Below, piece by piece: positions 49,646-59,512 of a stretch of DNA of 64,000 nt; positions within the stretch are counted from its first letter, which is position 1, and each line of letters starts with the position of its first letter. The position numbers and the translations under genes are program-made. Where the stretch lies: NCBI GenBank assembly GCA_008973525.1, contig WACJ01000502.1:434001-498000 (forward strand), read 5' to 3'. Source of the DNA: Stenopsyche tienmushanensis (taxonomy: Eukaryota > Arthropoda > Insecta > Trichoptera > Stenopsychidae). The notes below the pieces were generated by a model. It ran no database searches, had not been told where the DNA came from, and saw nothing but the letters and a program-made list of their open reading frames with translations.

Positions 49646-50295
49646 TTTATTACTCATTTCGAGTATTGACTGATAAGGTTGTACTGTGATAATGGCGACG
49701 ATGTGAAACTCAAAACAGAATCCGTTCATCATACATTGTATATTGTATATTTATCTAAAAGTTCTTTAGCGTTACGCTAAATTTAATTAAAAAGTTGATG
49801 TAATATATTTGTTTGACGAACTTTAGCATAAATATATATAAGCTGTATAAAATTTTATGAAAATTCTACAAAGCTATTTTTGATTTTCTCGTAATTTGTG
49901 TTGTTTCACAGTTCGTTGAAAAGTTACTGACTTAGAAATGAGCTTTGAACCATAACAAATATTTTCAGCAAAGCGATGTGTAATCCGAGCTATATATATA
50001 GGTGTATTTTTTGCGAAATTTCAGGGTCTAAAAAACAGCTCACAAAGAAGGCGTGCAGAGCAAATTTACGTAAAATGGAAAAAGTTTGGGTCTAAATTTT
50101 AAACCTCGGATATTCGAGATATTTTCATTACTCAACAAAAAGTTGAATTTTTCACGTTTTTAATATACTGTAACTTGGCCGATACATTGTGACCACTGTG
50201 GTAGATCGAAAAGTTTTTCGAGTTTGCCAAAGTCGCGCTCCTAAAAGGTTGATTCAATTTTTTTCGCTTTAAATGGCTCAACGTTAATATTCCCT
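49646..50295. other. AT-rich spacer, possibly old transposon DNA
   Basis: Just outside the composite element. The style (AGATATTTTCATTACTCAACAAAAAGTTGAATTTTTC and similar, read in pieces) recalls untranslated parts of arthropod transposons, but nothing in the window pairs with it. Confidence 0.25.
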
Positions 50296-50299
50296 TTAT

Positions 50300-50730
50300 G
50301 ACGAATATTGAGTGGATTTTTTCTGGCGTATAAATCCTCGCAAAACTGCGTCCCAAGGAAGCAAAGTTTATTCGAGGATAATGGACTAGAGTTCCCGGAA
50401 GATAGATCTGGATTGCGAGACAAGATGTATTCCGGAGGAAACTCGAGCATAAAATTAAATTATCATGACTTTGGCGAGAAAATAGTGCTGCAAACTTAGA
50501 TTACTCTACTGCACTTGACGCACCAGCAATTGGGTTAAATTAGGCGATGAACGTTAAACTTTGATGCGCGCCCAAAAACTTTTTAATTTATTAAATTGAT
50601 AATTGAAGTTTAGGGATGGATTTCGAAATTAAAACCTCATCGAAAAAATCCGTTCCGGCCTTGGAAACTTTTACCCTTAAATTGCGAAGGACGGTTGGAT
50701 GGATCGTGAAGTAAAATCGCAGCAATTAAT
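50300..50730. promoter_or_regulatory. GC-richer island, candidate regulatory DNA
   Basis: Balanced composition with TTCCCGGAAG near 50391, a near-palindrome of the STAT or ETS type, and TTTAATTTATTAAATTGATA near 50582 with homeodomain-like cores. No coding signal. Confidence 0.3.
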
Positions 50731-51335
50731 ATGATTTTCAACCCTTTTAATATAAATATGTATGTTCATCTTTTTCATTAAACAATATAAAAATGCTTTT
50801 TAATAGCACTTACTTTAATTTTAAATGTTCAAATTATGTTAAAGCTTTCAATTCATAAGGTTATACAAAAACATTCTCTCATGATAAAACATTGTTTGAA
50901 TATAGTTATAATATAGTTAACATCGAACGTATGGGTAATGTAATATTTTTTATGATTTGTTTGCTTAACGAAGTATATTATGATTGCCTGTTAAGGGTTT
51001 ATCCATAATTATGTTAAATTTACAGTTAAATTAATTTATACTAGGTGAGAAATGCAATAGTATTTTTTAATATTACCGTTTTAGGATTGTATATATTTTA
51101 GTCCTTAGGCAAGTGGTGATTTATTTATTTTATTTGACTTGTATCGACCTTTCCAAGAGGCCAAAGTTATCCTTACAATTCAAGGACTCTCAACCTTAAT
51201 CGATTATTAATTAAGTCCCTTTTGTAGCAAATTAAGGACAAAGGGCTTTATCGTATAATTGAAACTTTTTATATAAAAAATTCAAGCCGAATGCATCATT
51301 GTACTTTCGGAGTGTAACAATAAAGAGATAAAAAG
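50731..51335. other. AT-rich spacer
   Basis: Nothing recognised. Confidence 0.45.
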
Positions 51336-51339
51336 TACA

Positions 51340-51600
51340 CGGGTACTTTTACAGTGGCTTAACCCCTCTCGCTAATAAAGGAACGCACCCTCAAGCTTTT
51401 AGGGTATTTTTAAAAGGAAATTAAGTTAAAAGGGTGTCGTTTGAGTGCCGAGATTTGTAGCTAGACATTTTGGACCGACTGCATTTGGGCGACGCCTTTA
51501 TTAACCGGTTGCGCGCGCGAAAGTTTTACGGTCCCGAATTAGCCATTTAGCAGAGCTTCGGCTAATGTTCTTTACAATAGTTGTCCTCCAGCTGGAAACA
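51340..51600. promoter_or_regulatory. GC-richer island with a Grainyhead-type palindrome
   Basis: AACCGGTT at 51503-51510 is the symmetric Grainyhead/CP2 consensus. It is followed by GCGCGCGCG and preceded by CGCCTTTATT, a posterior-Hox-like core. No repeats and no open frame. Confidence 0.35.
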
Positions 51601-52245
51601 GATGGAATAGCGACCAGTACCAGGATGACAATGGTAAAAACAGGTGCAACAATGAATACAGAGTTGGTATATTAGGATAGTAATAGAGATGGAATGGAGC
51701 TTCATTAACTTGTTATGAAAGTTAGCCTCTGCTGTTGCATCTATTGGATAACTTGTCAACGCGCTGCAATTGCTCCAATGCAGCTATGCTAATCACCACT
51801 CTAATATTATCATCGTCAATGGCCTCTAGCTCAAAATATTATGCTTTGTTTGCAGATTCAGGAGCCTGGTTCGTAATTTCATTATTTCTGTTTAGATTAA
51901 CATTTTGAATCTCGGTGGACACCAATGAATGCACAAAGAACGATGAAATTTTACGACCAGCTCCAAAAGGAATAATAATTCATTACATAATATTAATATT
52001 AAGGAGTGTATGATTTTAAAATGGCATACAATAATATTACTAAATATCTTCGGAATAAATGTCGATTGGCCAAAATATTTGGCTAATCGACACATGTTTG
52101 CTTTACATTGGATATTTAACGATATTTTTTTTATACTTAAAACTTTATACATAATTCACTTGGTTTAAGTTTTTAGCTATTATATCAATGATATCGAAGA
52201 TGTAAACAAAAATAACTACCTGAGAAATATGACTGTTTTAAAATA
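51601..52245. other. AT-rich spacer
   Basis: Nothing recognised except the hairpin listed next. Confidence 0.45.
52060..52092. repeat. 33-nt hairpin, 15-bp stem and 3-nt loop
   Basis: TGTCGATTGGCCAAA, loop ATA, then TTTGGCTAATCGACA. The stem is perfect except for one G/T position (52068 with 52084), which would be a wobble pair in RNA. Pairing does not extend into the flanks, so it is too short for a microRNA precursor. Confidence 0.85.
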
Positions 52246-52251
52246 TATATA

Positions 52252-52625
52252 CAGGATGATTTTTGGGGGTCAGGGGGATCTCCTAGGGATTTCATAGGTC
52301 CTAGGTCGTAAGTGTTAGGGTTGTCGAAATAGATTTTTAAAAAAAAAAATCAAAATTTCCCCTTTAAATCGTCATATTTTTTTAATTTGTGGTTGTAAGA
52401 CTCTAAACGCGACACCACTGGATTTCTTCGCCTGGGGTTATACCTTGTTGAATGACTCGCACGGTCTCCACATCTGACACCACTGGATTTTTTTTGTCTA
52501 GGGACGTACCTATTTTGTAGGTCGCACGATCTCCAGATTTGACACCCTCGATTTATTTGCCTAGGAACGTGCCCTATTCCGTGGCTCACACGGTCTCCAG
52601 ATCTGATGCCACTGGATTTCTTGTT
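52252..52625 (+). mobile_element. Derivative of the same Tc/mariner-type family, one end visible
   Basis: Starts with CAGGATG next to TA, like the termini at 49643 and 59337. The shared untranslated module follows at 52308-52399, then 3.3 units of the 65-bp transposase-motif repeat. The opposite terminus is not recognisable. It lacks the mariner fragment found in the 48.8-kb copy, so it shows the simpler arrangement. Confidence 0.65.
52411..52625 (+). repeat. 65-bp tandem repeat, 3.3 units, transposase-motif derived
   Basis: GACACCACTGGATTTC-type starts occur at 52411, 52476, 52541 and 52605, giving periods of 65, 65 and 64. In the appropriate frame a unit spells WLARSPDLTPLDFF-like residues (for example GCACGGTCTCC, then CATCTGACACCACTGGATTT). 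Units have diverged, the third most (ACACCCTCGATTTATTTG). Confidence 0.8.
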
Positions 52626-52716
52626 TAAACTAATTAAGATACAAATAAAATCGCCAAATTATAGGACTGCCCATAAGTATAAATCATAAGTATAAGTTAG
52701 TATAAGTAAGTATATA

Positions 52717-52980
52717 TGTTGGTATAGTGGCTTAGATCCTGTGTTGGTATAGTGGCTTAGATTCTGGACTCTTGTTGTAGAGGGTCGGGTTCAGATTGTG
52801 GATTTTTTTTACCGTATCAACAAATCTGGGGGATCGGAAATATTAATATTTCTGATCGGTCGTCTCGATCCAGGTATACCTTGATTTCCTGGATTAGAAA
52901 AAATAAATGCTGAGGCGATTAATAAAAGTCGTGCAGGGACACTAATGAGTGAGTGATTGAATTTGCAACAATAATTAAAT
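52717..52980 (+). repeat. tRNA-headed SINE, full-length copy
   Basis: TGGTATAGTGGCTTAGATTC supplies a pol III A-box-like segment and GTCGGGTTCAGATTG (about 52784-52798) a B-box-like segment at tRNA spacing. The first 25 bp of the head are duplicated in tandem (TGTTGGTATAGTGGCTTAG at 52717 and 52742). The body holds the palindrome GAAATATTAATATTTC (52837-52852), then a nested hairpin (CGTCTC with GAGGCG, ATCCAGG with CCTGGAT), then an AATAAATGC block and an AT-rich tail. Related copies are at 23505 and 57285. Confidence 0.7.
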
Positions 52981-52999
52981 TATCATTTATATATAGTGT

Positions 53000-53190
53000 T
53001 AATTTCGCTACTCACTCATAGATTATCTTCTCTCCTACCTTTCCAAATAATCCTATCCTTACTTTACCACGTGTGGAAGGCAACGGGAAACCACCACATT
53101 AAATCATTTCCCACGATCTCCTATGGAGATCCCCTATATCCGACATCGGATATGACACATCAAGATTCATGCTTTGATGGACGTCATAAG
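53000..53190. repeat. Possible retroelement tail
   Basis: GGAAGGCAACGGGAAACCAC resembles a motif I recall from RTE-type LINE and SINE tails. ATATCCGACATCGGATAT near 53136 is an almost perfect palindrome. There is no second copy in the window, so identity is uncertain. Confidence 0.3.
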
Positions 53191-53735
53191 GACTTTAAAA
53201 AATATAATATATATTTTAGTATACATTGAGATGCTCAACGTCATGTTTGCCTTAGGTGGATCGTATTCATTGCACAATGCTGTTGGTATTCATCAAGCAT
53301 TACATTTACTCGATCGTAAACGATCTATTGGATCTGATTGAGCTGAATTACACAGAATATCTTAATATGGCAATCATTTGCACTTCCTATCATCTGTTCA
53401 GATCTACAATTGATTAAACGGTAGTCACAATTTGCTCGCTGTTTGCATTTGATGACCCGATTCAATATTGCATCTCTTCAATTCATTCACTTAAATTTGC
53501 TCACAATTTGCTCGTACGTGGTCTTATTATTTTATCTAGATCAGTAATTGCGTCTATACGCTCTATTCGATGCATGCTATTCCATATGCTAGTTTGAATA
53601 TAAAAGTATTTTAAAATTGGTTTATGCTATTTTTTTGAAAAAATAAAAAGGATTTCGCGTTTGATTTAATGCCCTGTGGAGGTTCAGAAAGCGTATGTGG
53701 GTGTTGGAAATGATACATGAAATAAGAATCTGAGA
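53191..53735. other. Mixed spacer
   Basis: GATCGTAAACGATC near 53312 is a small hairpin, and CAATTTGCTC recurs near 53427 and 53506. Nothing else recognised. Confidence 0.35.
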
Positions 53736-53739
53736 GGCA

Positions 53740-54300
53740 GTGATATCAGCTTTCATATCGGCGCAGACATTAGGGGCGAGACTCGTTCGAGTACTCAGTC
53801 ATCCATTGTTTTCGTCGCACATTAAGAAAACACCCGCTTCAGACTGCTGAAAATCCATTTTTAAGGGGTCGTAAAATATGAATCGCAAAACACCCATCGT
53901 GAATACGAAACGACAGCGGGGAGTCTACTTTATTTCTATTTAATTTATACAAAAGAATCCTCGGAAGCTCCCGGGGACCTGAACGTGCTCGTGATTAAAA
54001 TGAACAAGGATTCGCACTTAGCTCCGAAGGGATCCGCGAATATTTTTGGCTTTTCACCACTGGAATTAAAACGGTAAATACGCAAACCCAGCCCTGTACA
54101 CATGTATCCTGGCGTGGACAGGGATGGGGTAAGATTATCCCCCGGTGCCGCAAAACTGATGGAGGCGTAAGTAGACTCTGCAAAAAAAGTTTTATGACAC
54201 AAAGTGATTTTAAACTTTGCACAGACGGAACTTTTGTTGCCTTTTCACGCCGGATATCCAATTCCTGCTCACGCTTCCCTTTCGCTACTCTTGTTTACTT
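53740..54300. promoter_or_regulatory. GC-richer island, candidate regulatory DNA
   Basis: Balanced composition with CCCGGGGACC and GCCCTGTACACATGTATCCT stretches. Two overlapping minus-strand frames of 85 and 88 codons lack known motifs. Confidence 0.3.
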
Positions 54301-54825
54301 CATCATTTTTAATATTTATATATGATAAACTGAAAATATTTAATTTATATAAAAATACATATTTTATCATTAATAAGTCGTACAAATAGGAAGACATGTG
54401 TCGAGAATTGATGATCTAGTTTTGTTAAAAAAAGCTCAAACATTCATTAATATTCATACTCGAAGCATAGATAAATTATTGAAATGAAACCGCGAGGGGT
54501 TCCGGTTCGTAAATATTTTTTCTCTGGTTACACAAAAATAGTCATATCTTTATCATAGTTTTGAATTTATATGGCATCGAAGCTGGGGGATCAAAGTATT
54601 ATTTAGAACGGAATACACAGAAAAATGACGAACATAGATCTTTATATTATTTTAATAGAAATATAAATCTGATTATTAAAACCCTTTGAAATCCTAAAAA
54701 AAAAGTTCCAGTAGGTCCCTAAATATTTAAGACATTTTTAGATTTTTTTTTGCATATCCGTTAGTTTCACACAAAAATATAATATGATTATGAAAAAAAT
54801 ATCGTAAGTATAGTCGGGTATGTTC
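54301..54825. other. AT-rich spacer
   Basis: Nothing certain. CCCTTTGAAATCC at 54682, two bases after a TTAA, might be the other end of the piggyBac-like element listed next. Confidence 0.35.
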
Positions 54826-54829
54826 ATAA

Positions 54830-54913
54830 GAGTGTGCGTCCAGAGTCGACATAGGACCCACCGGAATAAAATCGATGTCGAATCAGATTCGACATAGGAC
54901 CGCAAAGGGTTAA
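54830..54913 (-). mobile_element. piggyBac-type terminus
   Basis: Ends in CCGCAAAGGGTTAA, the mirror of TTAACCCTTTGCGG. The subterminal part holds TCGACATAGGACC twice in direct orientation (54846 and 54889) and an inverted ATGTCGAAT/ATTCGACAT pair (54875-54895). Terminal CCCTTTG next to TTAA plus subterminal repeats is the piggyBac arrangement. No transposase is adjacent, and it is a different family from the 18.1/31.7-kb pair. Confidence 0.6.
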
Positions 54914-56007
54914 TTATACTACATTTAATCATCATAGAAGAGCTGATTTAGAGATGCTATATTTTAATATACTTCATTTCAAAGGCTATTCAGCTATTTT
55001 AAATGACAATTAAAAAAAAATCAAGCCGTTAAATTTTATTGCATCTCAGAGCAAAATCTACTTAAATATTTTATATGAAGCCTTAAAAATTCGTCATAAA
55101 ATGGAGTGATTTTAAGTTATAAAATTGATTTTTAACCACTCAAGTAAATTTAATATATATTTTATCAATCTTAATTTATCTATGCTATTGAAAGTTTTGG
55201 AAATGAAGAATATAAGTAATCATATTAGATGAGTATGAAAAATGAATTTAAGAGGTCAAATGTGACCCTCATTTCAAACCTGATACTTAATAAATGAGAT
55301 GAATAATTTATTCTAAAATATTTAAATATGTTTTTATATTATAGCATAAAAGTTGAATAGTCTTTGCTGAATTTCCTTCTAGGAATCGTAATTGAGTCCA
55401 CTTGCAATACAAGCCGTGTTTCGTTTAGCTTATCGAGGTCGTTTTAAAGGACATGGTAGTCACGCAATTTAGATTCGTTTAGAACAGTGTTTCCCAAGCT
55501 AACATAATATTTGATTAGGGATATCTATCCAGATAATTTTAATATAATCATCAATTAACCACTCATTCAAAATAAGGAAATATGTCTAAAAAAATAAATC
55601 ACCCAATAGAGGCGTAAAGGTTGAACTTAGGTAATTTCCAAAACTAGATACTGTTGAAATCGCTGATTGAATTATCAAATCAAAATAATTCAATTCAAAT
55701 TAACATAGACTATTATATCAAAAGTTCATAATGTAAAAGTAAGTATTTTAGAAAAATATTGGTTATGGGAAAAACATTGATAATCAGGTGACACAAGTAT
55801 TAACCTCTGATAAACAAGAAAAGTAAGCGAATATGTGAATTTGCATTAAATTTTAACCAGAGATGATATATTTATAACTATGACAGTGTAAGACATACTG
55901 GTATAATGAATTTTCCCAAATTACTAACTATCAGGTCAGTCCAAATTTTGTGCGCATTTTTAGGAGTTTTTTAAATAGTGTTAATAAAACATTTAATTGA
56001 ATTATTA
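54914..56007. other. AT-rich spacer
   Basis: CAGTGTTTCCCAAGC at about 55485 resembles a hAT terminus, but no partner end was found. Confidence 0.4.
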
Positions 56008-56009
56008 TA

Positions 56010-57274
56010 TTAGTTAAAGCGGAAAGAAATGTCATTTTTTTTGTTATTTGGAGAAAAAAAAATTTTTAATAAAAGCTGTAAAATATTACTCAATTAAATT
56101 ATTTCCATTATTATTTATAATCGTTTTACACAGATTAAGTAACTTTTTAATGCCTCTTTCGTAAAATTCGGCCGGTTTTCCACTAAAGTAAGAATCTAAA
56201 TGATTTTTCACTTGTTCCATAGAAATTATTTTTTTATCGCAAAGCGAATGTTCTAATGACTTGAAAAGATGATAGTCTAAAGGTGCAATGTCAGGAAAAT
56301 ATGGTAGATGTTGCAGCACTTCCAAATCCAGCTCCCTTATTTTGTTCTGCGTAATCCTAACTGCGTGTGGTTTTGCATTATCATGCTGTAATGTTCTTCT
56401 TTGGTTGTTAACTAGCACTGATCGCTTTTTGAGCATTTCCGATTTTAACCTATCTAATTGTGCACAGTATAGCTCTATTGTAATAGTTTGGCCAGGTTTT
56501 AAAAGTTTGCAGTGAATTACGCCAAAAAAATCCCACCAAACATTTAAGAGGACCTTTTTCAAAGATAATGACGGCCGAGAGATAGAAACAGGTATTTGAT
56601 TTAAAGAAAGCCACTGTTTTTCCTTCTCGGACTGTTGTAGAGGATCTATTTATTATCCCAGTAACGATCCTTTTTAAAAATGGATCGGTTTCATGCCTAA
56701 ACAATAGCGATGAACAAATGGTTATCCGTTGTTCCAAGACCGTTGATGACAACTCGTGCGGTACCCAAATTCCATGTCTATGTTTTTTCCCGAGTCTTTT
56801 TAAATTGTCTTTTACTATCGACTAGGGACAGCAAATGTCTAGCGATAATTCCTTTAATGTTTTTCGAATATCAGATTCTACCAGAGAATTTAATGCGTCA
56901 TAATCGATTTTTAAAGGTTGTCTTGATTTTGGTTTACTTTTCAAATCTCTGTCGCCACTTTTGAATTTTTTGAACCATCTATGGCATTTTAAAATATTAA
57001 ATATGTTGCCATTTTTATCACAGATGCTCTGGGTAGCTTCTTTTGATTTTAATCCTTTTTTGAATAAAAACAGTAAACAAGATCGTAAATGGGTGTCATC
57101 AATTTCTGGCTTGGACATTTTTACTATGGCTAAAAAAAATATTTTAAAAAGTAAGACAAACATCAGAGCTTCAAAATTGCACTAACTTTGGCGTATTCAC
57201 TCGATAGAAACCCGAGGCAAACTGACGGCAAAGACGCAACAAAAAAAAATGACATTTCTTTCCGCTTTATCTAA
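56010..57274 (-). mobile_element. Nearly full-length mariner element, 1265 bp
   Basis: Terminal inverted repeats of about 32 bp agree at all but one position (TTAGTTAAAGCGGAAAGAAA and TTAGATAAAGCGGAAAGAAA, both continuing TGTCATTTTTTT), and the element is bounded by TA on each side (56008-56009, 57275-57276). The size is typical of mariner. It carries one broken transposase gene on the minus strand. A truncated relative sits at 48951-49239. Confidence 0.92.
56086..57118 (-). pseudogene. Broken mariner transposase (DD34D type)
   Basis: The likely start is the ATG of MSKPEIDD at 57118. The first part (to 56822) holds the helix-turn-helix region, with CLLFLFKKGLKSKEATQ and LKCHRWFKKFKSGDRDL. 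A second frame has WVPHEL-like residues, then LEQRITICSSLLFRHETD and PFLKRIVTG. The block after VTG keeps the first aspartate but replaces the tryptophan of GDEKW with a stop. The last part (56086-56562) has HDNAKPH and PDIAPLDYHLF; 34 residues separate the second and third catalytic aspartates, as in true mariners. At least one stop and frame changes break the gene, so it cannot make an active enzyme. Confidence 0.9.
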
Positions 57275-57284
57275 TATTTGCTGT

Positions 57285-57420
57285 TTTGGAGATAGGATCT
57301 TGATCTTTTATTATGAAGATGAGAGTTAAAATACAGATTGCGGATAAATATTTCAACAAAAATAAGTATTAAGACGATTAATAAAGTCGGGCAAGTCTAC
57401 TTATAAGTGGCCGATTTGTA
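57285..57420 (+). repeat. tRNA-headed SINE, decayed copy
   Basis: Aligns with the full-length copy: TTGGAGATAGGATCTTGATC with the A-box region, ACAGATTGCGGAT with CAGATTGTGGAT, and AAGACGATTAATAAAGTCGG with GAGGCGATTAATAAAAGTCG. The central hairpin has been lost. It begins some ten bases from the mariner's TA. Confidence 0.6.
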
Positions 57421-57825
57421 ATAAAAAATAAAATATTATAACGGAAAAATATGATAATCACTAAATACTTTTTCAATTTTATTATTTGGTAGTTTGGTTA
57501 ACCTTCGGTTTGAATAGTACATTTTAATGGTTTTTTTCTCTCATAAACCCATAATTAAGCTTTCAAGCAATATAAAATCATAGCGAACGTTCGATTGCAT
57601 TAAAAAGTACGTACATAACATTAAAATGAAGTATCATGAGTTACATGTAAATGAAAATGCTGAGGAATTTTGGTTAATGGAAATGTTTAAATTTATAATT
57701 GCGAACTTTTGTGGTGATTCATTTACATGTTGAAAAGTGATTTTGTTGTAAATTTAAAGCATATAACGTAAAAGAGAAAAATTAGCAATTGCCTTAATGA
57801 CATAATAAATAACCCGCACTTAGTT
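57421..57825. other. AT-rich spacer
   Basis: Nothing recognised. Confidence 0.45.
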
Positions 57826-57829
57826 TAAT

Positions 57830-58240
57830 GTCGGGCAATATTCAGAAAATGTCCGGCTCCATTATTCCGAGGAGTTTTTCCACTTTGTTTATGCGGCGTC
57901 GGAATTTTTCATCATTGTATAAATTTTCGCGTGACTTCAAAGCGAAACTTGAAAGTCGTTAAAATGAAAACTCTCGGCTGAAACAACAGCGGTGCATAAA
58001 AAGGCAATTGCATTAAAGGACACACAGGATCGAGGGACGAAAAAAATGTGGGGGTGGCGGGTGGAAATGCAAAATCCAACCACCTGAGATGCACGCCCAA
58101 AAAAAATGCAATCAAAGAGAATAAATAAAAACTCCGTAACTGTACCATTTACTGAGAGCACTCATCCCAACTCTCTTTATTGTATATCTGATTTAGTACG
58201 ATAAAGGTGAAAAACTCACCCCCCGCCTCGTCCCGCGCAG
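57830..58240. promoter_or_regulatory. GC-richer island, candidate regulatory DNA
   Basis: Balanced composition; GTGGGGGTGGCGGGTGG near 58048 is a purine-rich tract. Minus-strand frames of 74 and 78 codons overlap and are hydrophobic, without a known motif. Confidence 0.3.
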
Positions 58241-58329
58241 AAAGAATATAAATTACAAAGGAGAAAACTTTTATAGCTTTGTTGTTGGATTCTTTTATTT
58301 CATTTTGGGTATACGGCAGCACAAAGCTC

Positions 58330-58790
58330 CAGATGAGAGGAGGAGATGAAGGAAACTGGGAAGGATGAAAAAGAGCGCTCCATCATCGAAAAAAGCGGCC
58401 CATATATCTTACCACTTGCTGCTTGCTGCAGGATGCGGCCTTTATGGCCACAACACGGGGAAGTCAATTTACTTCTAAATTTTCACTCGTCCTGGAATTG
58501 TTTCCCCGTTTGCGGGAGATGCGCGGATGATGAAACGCAACATCACCTAGCAGAAGCTTTTGATGCTCGCGTAATATATCTATTTCGCGGGGGGGTTGGG
58601 CGGGCGCTCGTTTGAGGGTGGCCCTATAAAAGTTACCTGTTGTAGGCGCGAAAACAAATGAAATTACTTTCATAGACAAAATAATGGCGGCGGTTAAAGA
58701 GTAATTACGCAAATAAAACGTTATTGCGTCATAAACGGTTGACTTAACCCCGTAAATGGCAAGTCGATATTCGTTATTTACTCAGGCGGC
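58330..58790. promoter_or_regulatory. GC-richer island with TATA-like and Pho-like motifs
   Basis: GGCCTTTATGGCC near 58438 is a palindrome around a TTTAT core. CTATAAAAG (58624-58632) is a good TATA-box form. ATAATGGCGGC (58681-58691) contains the ATGGC core bound by Pho/YY1. ACGCAAATAA and TTATTGCGT (58707-58729) form an imperfect inverted repeat. A promoter or Polycomb-type element are both possible; no transcript unit is visible. Confidence 0.35.
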
Positions 58791-59330
58791 TGGCATTCGA
58801 ACTACATGAAAAACACTATAAACATTGTGCTTTTTAATAAAAAAAAATCTTTATGTGCTTTTATAGCTTGTGAAGATCATATTTTTATGAGCGATAACAT
58901 TTAGTGTGTTGTAGATCCGGGCGAAATGAAATCATGCTTTGAATAATATACGCATAAAAATACATTTTAGTGTAATCCAAAGAAAAAACGCGGAAATTGA
59001 GTCACTTTCTAACCCTTTTGATGCGAGTGTATGGATGGTTAACAAAATGTGTACGTTAGCGTTGATTCGTACAATCTAGCAATCCTACGACGCATCACAT
59101 TTCCTTCCTGTTTTGATTTTACTTTAATTATTTTTCTTATGATCGTTAATTTATTGCAAGGAGCTTGAGGTTGTGAATGTAACCAAAAACAGGAATTCTA
59201 TCCTACTATGTGATATTTATATTAGAAATCGAATATGAAAGGGGCTAATTATATGATGTTAAATAATGATAAATAATACAGTATATAAATATATTTTCAA
59301 CTTCAAAAACACTAATATATATATATATAA
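58791..59330. other. AT-rich spacer
   Basis: Ends in an (AT)n run at about 59317-59328. Nothing else recognised. Confidence 0.45.
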
Positions 59331-59336
59331 ATTATA

Positions 59337-59440
59337 CAGGATGTTTTGCACACGGACTGACAATTTTTTTTGGGGATTAAAGGGGTCTTTTGCTACAATT
59401 CACAAATAGGCCTATGTTCTATGATACAAGTGTGTTCATT
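59337..59440 (+). mobile_element. Truncated terminus of the 48.8-kb element family
   Basis: TA then CAGGATGTTTTGCACACGGA matches the right terminus of the 860-bp element (CAGAATGTTTTGCACAAGGA). The agreement continues through GACAA and AGGGGTCTTTTGCTAC against GAAGGGTATTTTGCTAC. It then passes into LINE tail sequence. Confidence 0.65.
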
Positions 59441-59449
59441 TTCCGTGAA

Positions 59450-59512
59450 TGAATATTGAAGAGGTCTTAGTGTGGGTGACATATGACTGTACCATGATGA
59501 TGATGATGATAT
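59450..59512 (+). repeat. Non-LTR retrotransposon 3' tail, copy 4
   Basis: CCGTGAATGAATATTGAAGA, a short divergent part, then CATGATGATGATGATGAT. Same order as the tail at 11390-11454, with one or two more triplets at the end. Confidence 0.65.

Noticed and set aside
52060..52092. microRNA precursor
   Set aside because: The stem is only 15 bp with a 3-nt loop and pairing stops at its base; a precursor needs a longer stem.
55484..55500. hAT element start (CAGTGTTTCCCAAGC)
   Set aside because: No partner terminus or 8-bp duplication could be found.
59005..59030. piggyBac terminus (CTAACCCTTTTGATGCGAG)
   Set aside because: It is not preceded by TTAA and has no second end.
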